Shown in pieces: positions 1-4,854 of a stretch of DNA of 5,446 bases (position 1 is its first letter; the number at the start of each line of letters is the position of its first letter). Below the pieces are notes generated by a model. The model saw only the letters and a program-made list of their open reading frames with translations, searched no databases and was not told the DNA's origin. The DNA lies in NCBI GenBank assembly GCA_022790685.1, contig JAAVXQ010000006.1, positions 1-5,446 on the forward strand. The letters are read 5' to 3'. Made by a program: the position numbers and the translations under genes. The DNA is from Clostridia bacterium (lineage in GTDB: Bacteria; Bacillota; Clostridia; TANB77; CAG-508).

Positions 1-319
1 TACTAATGAAAATTATTTTTCAGAAGCAAATAAAATTGTAAAAAAATATGATTATAAATTTGAAGATAATACTTATTATGAACTATTTAATAAATATAGG
101 TTATTAAATAATGCTATAAAACATGGTGGTATTAAAGAATTGAAAAAATTATATCCAGAACTAATAAATACTGATTGTGATGCTAATAAATATGGAACTA
201 TCTTAGATAATTCATTAAATATAGATAACTCTATTATAGACGAATGTTGCATCAGTTTATGTGAATTTATTTCTGAAATGTATGCATATTTTTATGATAA
301 TGAATATATTGATGAATAA
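1..319 (+). CDS. Unrecognised protein, C-terminal 105 residues (HEPN-like look), 5' end outside window
   Basis: An open frame runs from base 2 to a TAA at 317-319 with no in-frame stop; the start lies off the left edge. The visible 105 residues are rich in Asn, Tyr, Ile and Lys and look all-helical. I do not recognise a named family. Around fragment residues 30-55 there is NKYRLLNNAIKHGG followed by LKKLYPEL, the 'helix with Arg, Asn, Lys-His, then a proline-containing turn' style seen in several HEPN-like proteins. The Arg33-to-His41 spacing is Rx7H, not the canonical Rx4-6H of HEPN ribonucleases, so nuclease activity should not be assumed. The last 30 residues form an acidic, aromatic helix (two adjacent Cys, then FISEMYAYFYD). 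The gene is followed 21 nt later by an intrinsic terminator, so it ends its own transcription unit. Coding status is fairly sure, the family is not. Confidence 0.72.
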   Translation, partial: TNENYFSEANKIVKKYDYKFEDNTYYELFNKYRLLNNAIKHGGIKELKKLYPELINTDCDANKYGTILDNSLNIDNSIIDECCISLCEFISEMYAYFYDNEYIDE

Positions 320-340
320 TTTAGAACTATCATAATAACG

Positions 341-377
341 AACTAGGAATGTGAAAAAATTCCTAGTTTATTTTTTA
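341..377 (+). terminator. Intrinsic terminator of the left partial gene
   Basis: A perfect 10-bp stem (AACTAGGAAT at 341-350 with ATTCCTAGTT at 359-368) encloses an 8-nt loop and is followed by TATTTTTT at 369-376. It lies 21 nt after the TAA of the partial gene. The same hairpin sits just beyond the stop codon (375-377) of the putative - strand gene remnant, as bidirectional hairpins between convergent genes often do, though the T tract is on the + side only. Confidence 0.85.
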
Positions 378-552
378 TATATATTTTTCTTCTCCAGTAA
401 GTAACTTTACCCAGTTGTTAGAATATTTTAATAATAAATGCTTTGGTGCTAATTTTACTAAAAAACATATCTACACACTTTAATGCCATTATTTTTTTAT
501 TTTTATTGTAACCTTTTTCAAATTCAAATACACTATATAAATGTAAGATGTC
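375..552 (-). pseudogene. Decayed C-terminal remnant of an unrecognised gene
   Basis: Read on the - strand from 552, a frame gives DILHLYSVFEFEKGYNKNKK, then IMALKCVDMFF, and reaches a run of six T (bases 465-460). In that frame it soon stops, but dropping one T moves into a second open frame giving LVKLAPKHLLLKYSNN, then WVKLLTGEEKYI, and a TAA at 377-375. The joined reading is 58 residues and looks more like a real protein end than chance. It stops 7 nt short of the terminator hairpin, where a convergent gene would end. Upstream of 552 the frame is closed (TAA at 555-553), which coincides with the start of the sigma-factor operon, as if that operon had cut the gene. I do not recognise the family. 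In DNA this AT-rich, open stretches of about 30 codons do occur by chance, so this is tentative. Confidence 0.38.
507..541 (+). promoter_or_regulatory. Candidate promoter of the ECF sigma operon (ECF-like -35)
   Basis: TGTAACC at 507-513 followed by a T-run resembles the AAC-containing, T-tract-trailed -35 elements recognised by many Bacillota ECF sigma factors, which would fit autoregulation. No convincing ECF -10 (CGTC-like) is found about 16 nt further on. Instead TATAAA (536-541) could serve as a sigma-A -10 with a poor -35 (CTTTTT at 513-518, 17-nt spacer). Either reading puts transcription start near 540-550, so an ATG at 548 would have almost no leader; this favours the later GTG start. 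Confidence 0.35.
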
Positions 553-556
553 TTAT

Positions 557-563
557 AAAGGAG
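557..563 (+). promoter_or_regulatory. Ribosome binding site deciding the sigma factor start
   Basis: AAAGGAG at 557-563 lies 8 nt before the in-frame GTG at 572 and downstream of the in-frame ATG at 548, which has no Shine-Dalgarno sequence before it. It therefore selects GTG 572. It is also 6 nt before an out-of-frame ATG at 570 that is immediately followed by TGA (ATGTGA, 570-575), overlapping the GTG. Confidence 0.75.
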
Positions 564-571
564 TTTTAAAT

Positions 572-1108
572 GTGAAAAAAATAAAACAATTAGAAGATTA
601 TGATAAAAATGATGAAATTGATATAGATCAAATAATAGAAGACTTTACACCATATATCACAACAATAATCAATCGTGGAACAGATAATAGAATATCTTTT
701 GAAGATAAGGAAGAAATCTTTTCTGATACGTTTTTTATTGTATGGAAAAATAGAAATAGACTAGATATAAAGGTGTCATTAAATTCCTATTTGGCAGGAA
801 TCACAAGAAATTTAATAAAAGAAAAATATAGAAAATTCAAAATTCTTTATAATATAAGTGATTTTGAGAATGAACCCTTAAATAATATAGATATGTATGA
901 AAATGACAGAGAATTGATTTTGGATGTAGAACAAAACATCAATGGACTAAAAGATATTGAAATAGAAATTGTAAATTTATTTTATTATTCATCTATGTCC
1001 ATAAGAGATATAGCAAAAAGATTAGGTATTTCTGAATTAAATGTGAAAACAAGACTCCATAGAATACGAAAAAAAATAAAAAAAGAATTAAATAATGGAG
1101 GAATTTAG
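572..1108 (+). CDS. ECF-type RNA polymerase sigma factor (sigma-70 family)
   Basis: This is a 178-residue cytoplasmic transcription initiation factor that would direct RNA polymerase to a small set of promoters. Sigma region 2 spans about residues 20-88: the EEIFSDTFFIVWKN stretch near 47-60 is the conserved core-binding/-10-recognition part, followed by SYLAGITRNLIKEKYRK. After a variable acidic linker (about 90-123), region 4 covers about 124-173, with the helix-turn-helix SIRDIAKRLGISELNVKTRLHRIRKKIKK that contacts the -35 element. Regions 1 and 3 are absent, as in ECF (group 4) sigma factors, and the length is normal for them. I place the start at GTG 572, not the in-frame ATG 548, because only GTG has a ribosome binding site (AAAGGAG, 8-nt spacing) and the longer form adds only eight residues unlike the family. 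The stop lies 2 nt before the next ATG, so it is translationally linked to the membrane protein, its probable anti-sigma factor. The exact ECF group cannot be told by eye. Confidence 0.92.
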   Translation: MKKIKQLEDYDKNDEIDIDQIIEDFTPYITTIINRGTDNRISFEDKEEIFSDTFFIVWKNRNRLDIKVSLNSYLAGITRNLIKEKYRKFKILYNISDFENEPLNNIDMYENDRELILDVEQNINGLKDIEIEIVNLFYYSSMSIRDIAKRLGISELNVKTRLHRIRKKIKKELNNGGI

Positions 1109-1110
1109 AA

Positions 1111-2217
1111 ATGGAATTTGATAAAAATAAAATAAAATTAAAAATTGCTATATCGAAAATAAAAGAGGAGAATGATATAGTTATGGGAAATAAAATTAAA
1201 AATATTATAAAAACAGTATTTACTGCTACAATAGGAATAGCATTAAGTACAGGAATGGTTTTTGCTGGAAGTAAAGTAATAGAAAATATATGGAAAAAAC
1301 CAGAAAAAATAGAAGATATAACGTATGAAATTACAGAGGAAAGTCAAAATGAAAATATTACAGAAGAAAAATCAAAAGAAATTGCAATCAATAAATTAAA
1401 AGAAATTGGATTTAATTCAAATATTGTAAGTACAAATCACTATAAAGAAATTGATTCTAATAAAATTATGTATCGTTTTAAAACAGAAGATAATTATGAA
1501 ATATCTATCAATAGACAGACTGGAGAAATGTATGATATTTGGAATTGGAATAATAACATACAAGATGAAAGTATTGAAATATCAGAAAACGAAGCTATTC
1601 AAAAAGCTAACGAATATTATAAATTATTTGGATTTAAAGAAGGAGAATATGAAATTTCAAAGGTTTATTCTAATAATAAAACAGGAAGTGGTGTAGGAAA
1701 TGGATTTATGATTGATATAACTTACTCAAAAAAATATGGAGAAATCTATAATCCCTATGAAAGTATTAGTATAAGTATTGAATCCCAAAATAAAGATTTT
1801 GATTGTTTTAGAGTTGAAAATATACCTTTCGATAATAATGAAACAATTATTACAGAAGAACAAGCAATTCAAATAGCATTAGAAGAAGATAAAAAAATTG
1901 AAACTAATAAAGTGATAGAAACAAAAACTAAGAAAATGATTGTAAAAATGAATGCAAATGCTTATGATAGAATACACAATAAAGACAAATATTATGAAGC
2001 CGTGCAAACAGTTAATTTTCCAACAGAATCCAGAAATTACTATAATGTTGAAAACAAAGTTAGAAATGCTTGGGTAGTTGTTTTAACTTATGAGGATAAT
2101 TTTGGCGATGATATTGTAAAACGACATACAGAAGGACAATACAGCTATTTTGTAGATACTACAACTGGAGAAATTATTGGAGGAGCTATTAAAGATTATA
2201 TCTATTCAGCTAGATAA
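1111..2217 (+). CDS. Membrane-anchored PepSY-like repeat protein, probable anti-sigma factor/sensor for the upstream ECF sigma
   Basis: A 368-residue protein with a strong ribosome binding site (GGAGG at 1097-1101, 9-nt spacing) inside the end of the sigma gene. Residues 1-34 form a short, Lys/Ile-rich amphipathic cytoplasmic segment; 35-52 is a single hydrophobic helix ending MVFAG; then comes SKVIENIWKKPEK, a post-membrane segment I recall from clostridial proteins encoded beside ECF sigmas. The remainder is extracytoplasmic and has three PepSY/YcdB-like repeats starting at about 83 (ITEEKSKEIAINKL), 157 (ISENEAIQKANEYY) and 247 (ITEEQAIQIALEE). The first and third close with the typical TGE turn (137-139 and 352-354). 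From operon position and topology I infer that the N-terminus holds the sigma factor inactive and the outer repeats sense an envelope state. It has no HxxxCxxC zinc anti-sigma motif; C232 is the only Cys I see. A MFVFAG-like junction could also be read as signal-peptide cleavage, which would argue against a membrane anchor. A later ATG (1183) after GAGGAG exists but would remove most of the cytoplasmic part. Confidence 0.8.
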   Translation: MEFDKNKIKLKIAISKIKEENDIVMGNKIKNIIKTVFTATIGIALSTGMVFAGSKVIENIWKKPEKIEDITYEITEESQNENITEEKSKEIAINKLKEIGFNSNIVSTNHYKEIDSNKIMYRFKTEDNYEISINRQTGEMYDIWNWNNNIQDESIEISENEAIQKANEYYKLFGFKEGEYEISKVYSNNKTGSGVGNGFMIDITYSKKYGEIYNPYESISISIESQNKDFDCFRVENIPFDNNETIITEEQAIQIALEEDKKIETNKVIETKTKKMIVKMNANAYDRIHNKDKYYEAVQTVNFPTESRNYYNVENKVRNAWVVVLTYEDNFGDDIVKRHTEGQYSYFVDTTTGEIIGGAIKDYIYSAR

Positions 2218-2269
2218 TATATATCTAAAGCAAATAAAAGATAACTACTTAAAAATTATTTACTATTTA

Positions 2270-2357
2270 ATTATATTATACAACTTTAAATATTAGCAAA
2301 ATTTATTTCAGTTCTTTTTATTATTTATTTGAATTATGTAAAGTTGTATGATATAAT
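2270..2357. repeat. 19-bp inverted repeat with 50-nt spacer overlapping the MYG1 promoter
   Basis: The left arm is 2270-2288 and the right arm 2339-2357. The arms are complementary over 19 positions with a single T-G wobble (2277/2350), around a core of ACAACTTTA / TAAAGTTGT. The spacer is 2289-2338. The right arm carries the spacer end and the perfect TATAAT of the downstream promoter. There is no T tract after the second arm, so it is not a standard terminator for the anti-sigma gene. It could be an operator for a dimeric repressor, a looping site, or the ends of a small 88-bp miniature element; no clear target-site duplication flanks it. Confidence 0.7.
2329..2357 (+). promoter_or_regulatory. 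Sigma-A-type promoter of the MYG1-family gene
   Basis: TTGAAT (2329-2334), a 17-nt spacer and a perfect TATAAT (2352-2357) predict transcription start near 2364, giving a leader of about 38 nt. The gene's ribosome binding site is GGAGG (2390-2394), 7 nt before the ATG. The -10 lies wholly within the right arm of the inverted repeat, so anything binding that repeat would occlude the promoter. Confidence 0.65.
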
Positions 2358-2401
2358 AATTATTACGTTACCCATACACAATATTATTTGGAGGAATTTT
2401 C

Positions 2402-3388
2402 ATGGATCTAAAAATTTTAAGTTCTTTGGACGACGTAACAATCAATCGGAAGTATGCCTTAATCATTGGCACTCACAACGGCATCTTCCACTCTGATGAT
2501 GTGTTTGCATGTGCACTCCTGTATCTCGCTCATCATAAGCAAATTTACATCTTGCGTACACGGGATGAAAAAATGCTGAAAGAGTGCGATATCTGCGTTG
2601 ATATTGGTGGTGGAGAATTTGACCATCATCAAATAGGATTTAACAAAACACGCAGTAATGGGATAAAATATGCCAGCGCAGGATTAGTGTGGAAAAGCTA
2701 TGGTGAAGAACTTGTGAAGTCAATCTTGGAGCAATATTTTCCTGGAACCACCTTGGATACAGACTACATCTTTAACTTGTTTGATGAGTCTTATGTCTCT
2801 TTGGTAGATTGTGAAGATAATGGAGTGAAAGTCGAACCTCATCGGTTCAGCTACATTTCTTCTTTCTTACCGCCGTGGACTTCCAATGCTCCAGATGATT
2901 TCAATCGTCATTTCTACCAGGTTCTTGTAACCACAATATATATGGTGGAACAGACGATACAGACGATACTTGGGAAGGAAATTGCATACAATATCATTAC
3001 TGATAATTACAGAGATCAATTTTTCAATGGAATTCTTGAGATTCCATCTCAAACCATAAACTGGTTAGAAACAGTTATCAGTATAAACGATTCTGTAAAG
3101 GGATATCCGTATGTAATAAATTTTGTAATCTTTCCTTACCCAAATGGTGGCTGGGCAGCACAATGCGTTCCCCCTTCTATCAAGGAAGTAACTAACCAAA
3201 GAATACCTTTTCCCAAAGAATGGGCTGGTCAAACAGACCAACTCTCTGAAATATCTAAGGTCGAGGGGGCGGAATTCTGCCATAATAATCTCTTTTTTGT
3301 AAGAGCTACCACACAAGATGCTGTTATAAGAATGTGCAACATTGCTACACAAAGATTCGATTCTAAAAACAGTAATTCTAAATCATAG
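2402..3388 (+). CDS. MYG1-family (UPF0160, DHH-like) putative phosphoesterase/exonuclease
   Basis: This is a 328-residue protein of normal length for the MYG1 family, soluble, with no signal peptide. Visible family motifs: GTHNGIFHSDDVFA (23-36), LRTRDEKML (51-59), VDIGGGEFDHHQIGF (66-80) with the DHH-type metal-binding signature FDHHQ at 73-77, YASAGLVWKSYG (90-101), and VDCEDNG (135-141), which should supply further metal-binding acids. The C-terminal family block is also present: GGWAAQCVPP, then PFPKEWAG (about 269-276) and EGAEFCHNNLFF (about 288-299). In eukaryotes MYG1 is a nuclear/mitochondrial 3'-5' RNA exonuclease; the bacterial role is not established, so RNA or nucleotide phosphodiester cleavage is an inference. 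Base use is unlike the neighbours: three sampled lines of the gene are 38-47% GC against about 23-25% in the sigma operon, and 6 of 11 Arg codons are CGN where neighbours use mostly AGA/AGG. With its own promoter and GC-rich terminator it looks horizontally acquired. No partner gene is in its transcription unit. Confidence 0.92.
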   Translation: MDLKILSSLDDVTINRKYALIIGTHNGIFHSDDVFACALLYLAHHKQIYILRTRDEKMLKECDICVDIGGGEFDHHQIGFNKTRSNGIKYASAGLVWKSYGEELVKSILEQYFPGTTLDTDYIFNLFDESYVSLVDCEDNGVKVEPHRFSYISSFLPPWTSNAPDDFNRHFYQVLVTTIYMVEQTIQTILGKEIAYNIITDNYRDQFFNGILEIPSQTINWLETVISINDSVKGYPYVINFVIFPYPNGGWAAQCVPPSIKEVTNQRIPFPKEWAGQTDQLSEISKVEGAEFCHNNLFFVRATTQDAVIRMCNIATQRFDSKNSNSKS

Positions 3389-3409
3389 CGTTCTTATGCA
3401 ATTTCTCTT

Positions 3410-3451
3410 AAGCGGGGAGGTCTATAATCGGACTTCCCCGCTTTCTATTTT
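3410..3451 (+). terminator. Intrinsic terminator of the MYG1-family gene
   Basis: A 13-bp stem (3410-3422, AAGCGGGGAGGTC, with 3431-3443, GACTTCCCCGCTT) has one G-T wobble and an 8-nt loop, followed by TCTATTTT. It lies 21 nt after the stop. It is by far the most GC-rich stretch in the window, matching the distinct composition of the gene it ends. Confidence 0.9.
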
Positions 3452-3557
3452 AATTTATCCTATAAATTCTACTTCCTTCTTCATATATTAAATTATTTTT
3501 TAAGCTAATTTAAAATCTACATCTTTTTTATAAATCATCTATTTTATTTTAACTTTT

Positions 3558-3632
3558 TTAAAATAAAAATGCACCTTATATTAGTATTATAAAAAAATAG
3601 TTTATTTCTATATCCACTAAATAAGGTGTATT
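3558..3632 (-). terminator. Hairpin terminator of the polysaccharide deacetylase gene
   Basis: The arms at 3616-3632 (ACTAAATAAGGTGTATT) and 3568-3585 (AATGCACCTTATATTAGT) pair over 17 positions with one G-T wobble and one bulged A, around a 30-nt loop. On the - strand the hairpin comes 39 nt after the deacetylase stop and runs into TTTTTATTTT. Directly beyond it is a second, all-A/T palindrome (11-bp arms, 3542-3552 and 3558-3568). The 30-nt loop is longer than in typical terminators, so another role for the hairpin is possible. The stretch 3452-3557 holds nothing else I can support. Confidence 0.6.
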
Positions 3633-3671
3633 CAATTTCTTAATATATTACTTTATTTATTAAATCTTTAT

Positions 3672-4643
3672 TTAAAATACCTCATAAAAATTCTTAAATA
3701 CGTATCCTTGATTTCTAAAATATTTTATAATTTCTGGAAGAGTTTCTACTGTAACTTGTTTATCTCCTGCATCATGCATAAGTAATATTATGCTATCATC
3801 TCCTTCTATAGATTCAAACATACTTTGAAGTTGTGCTTCTTTTGTAACAGCTCCTGCTGCATCACCTGTTAGGGCATTCCAGTTTGTATATGCTATCTTA
3901 TTTTGTTCAAAAATATCTCTTGCAGATTTTTTTACATTTTCATACTTTCCACCACTTGATCCCCCTGGAAATCTAAATAAATATGAATTGTAGTCTTGAT
4001 TTTGAAGTGCATTTTTAATTGATTGCTCACACTGTACATACTCATTCCATGTACTTTCTGGAGTTTCATATATAGCATCATACTTATGTGAATATCCATG
4101 ATTGGCAATATAGTGTCCTTCTTCAAATGCCCTTTTTACAAGTTCTGGCAGAAGTTCTACCCTATATCCTAGCACAAAAAAAGTTGCAGGTACATTTTCT
4201 TGTTTTAAAATATCTAAAATTTGTGGAGTTACAGTTTTAGAAGGACCATCATCAAAAGTTAAAAAAACTTGTTTTTCTGTCGAAAAATATATATTTTTTA
4301 TATCTTCTTTTGCATTATCATTTGGATTTGGTACAAATTTTGCTTTTATTTTTTCTACATCATGTTTCTGTATTTTAAATTGATTATCATTATTTACTGC
4401 TTGATTGATACTATCTTCTTTTTTTATATTTGAGTTTTCAGAAGCCTTATTTTCATCACTTTTATTTCCATCAGCTACAGCTAATGCTTTACTCTCATTA
4501 TCTTTATTTATTACTTTATATGATATTAATGAACTAGAAAAAATTACTATAAAGCATGCAAAAGCAATAGCTATAAAAATTATAACCTTTTTAATATTTA
4601 GTTTTTCTTTTTTTTCTCCATAATCATTCATACCATATAACAT
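3672..4643 (-). CDS. Membrane-anchored polysaccharide deacetylase (NodB homology domain; peptidoglycan deacetylase type)
   Basis: A 323-residue envelope enzyme expected to remove N-acetyl groups from a cell-wall glycan, usually peptidoglycan, changing lysozyme sensitivity and wall turnover. Residues 1-19 are charged and cytoplasmic, 20-42 form one membrane helix (uncleaved anchor or signal), 46-90 a low-complexity Asn/Lys/Glu/Ser linker, and about 124-323 the NodB domain. All catalytic motifs are present: TFDDGP (129-134; Asp131 predicted base, Asp132 metal ligand), HGYSH (182-186; His182 and His186 metal ligands), RFPGG (224-228), NWNALTGDA (254-262) and LLMHD (287-291; His290). It should therefore be an active, divalent-metal-dependent enzyme. 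The start at 4643 is chosen because AGAGG (4657-4653 on the - strand) lies 9 nt before it; a second Met at codon 5 is too far from that site. It has its own promoter and terminator and converges on the MYG1 gene. The precise glycan substrate cannot be told from sequence. Confidence 0.93.
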   Translation of the reverse strand: MLYGMNDYGEKKEKLNIKKVIIFIAIAFACFIVIFSSSLISYKVINKDNESKALAVADGNKSDENKASENSNIKKEDSINQAVNNDNQFKIQKHDVEKIKAKFVPNPNDNAKEDIKNIYFSTEKQVFLTFDDGPSKTVTPQILDILKQENVPATFFVLGYRVELLPELVKRAFEEGHYIANHGYSHKYDAIYETPESTWNEYVQCEQSIKNALQNQDYNSYLFRFPGGSSGGKYENVKKSARDIFEQNKIAYTNWNALTGDAAGAVTKEAQLQSMFESIEGDDSIILLMHDAGDKQVTVETLPEIIKYFRNQGYVFKNFYEVF

Positions 4644-4668
4644 TTTTTAGTACCTCTTCTTCTCTAAC

Positions 4669-4696
4669 ATTATATATTATTTTTAGTATTTTTCAA
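4669..4696 (-). promoter_or_regulatory. Sigma-A-type promoter of the deacetylase gene
   Basis: On the - strand TTGAAA (4696-4691), a 16-nt spacer and a perfect TATAAT (4674-4669) predict transcription start near 4662. The leader is only about 19 nt, just enough for the AGAGG ribosome binding site. No ECF-type AAC -35 is seen here, so control by the sigma factor in this window is not supported. Confidence 0.65.
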
Positions 4697-4777
4697 GTAT
4701 TTATTCCCTATTTTCGACATTTTTTTATAAAATCTTAATATTTAATTTTATTCTTATCAAAAAGAATTTTTTTATGC

Positions 4778-4831
4778 AAAAAGTGAGTCATAAATTTATA
4801 GATGTCTCTTCTAAAATTTAAAACTCACTTT
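4778..4831 (-). terminator. Long stem-loop terminator of the P-type ATPase gene
   Basis: On the - strand, 24 nt after the ATPase stop, a three-part stem forms: ACTCACTTT pairing with AAAGTGAGT (4780-4788 and 4823-4831, 9 bp), a 2x2 internal loop, 7 bp TAAATTT/AAATTTA (4791-4797 and 4814-4820), a bulged A at 4798, then TAGA/TCTA closing a 7-nt loop. The outer stem runs into TTTTT (4782-4778). About 20 paired positions is long for a terminator, but position and T run fit. Confidence 0.68.
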
Positions 4832-4854
4832 AAAATATAAACTTATATATTTAT

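Noticed and set aside
1451..1696. 81-codon + strand open frame inside the PepSY-protein gene
   Set aside because: It lies wholly inside a well-supported gene in another frame, has no ribosome binding site, and its translation is low-complexity Ile/Lys-rich.
2210..2228. Small hairpin TAGATA...TATCTA at the end of the PepSY-protein gene as a terminator
   Set aside because: Only 6 A/T-rich pairs, it includes the stop codon and is not followed by a T tract.
2365..2372. GTTACC as an ECF-type promoter element before MYG1
   Set aside because: In + orientation it is not an AAC-type -35. On the - strand it would point into the end of the PepSY-protein gene, with no gene to drive.
2867..3352. Two - strand open frames opposite the MYG1 gene
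   Set aside because: Antisense shadows of a conserved gene, with no ribosome binding sites or recognisable motifs.
3470..3540. Short - strand readings (MIYKKDVDFKLA and MKKEVEFIG) as a gene remnant
   Set aside because: Very short, separated by several stops in the same frame, and without a supporting ribosome binding site or a conserved look.
3932..4126. 64-codon - strand frame inside the deacetylase
   Set aside because: Out-of-frame shadow crossing the conserved catalytic motifs.
4405..4623. 72-codon + strand frame with hydrophobic stretches opposite the deacetylase N-terminus
   Set aside because: It mirrors the membrane helix and linker of the real - strand gene; the hydrophobicity comes from the antisense of Lys/Glu-rich codons.
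4775..4822. 15-codon + strand ORF (MQKVSHKFIDVSSKI)
   Set aside because: It lies within the ATPase terminator stem-loop, has no ribosome binding site, and is explained by the hairpin.
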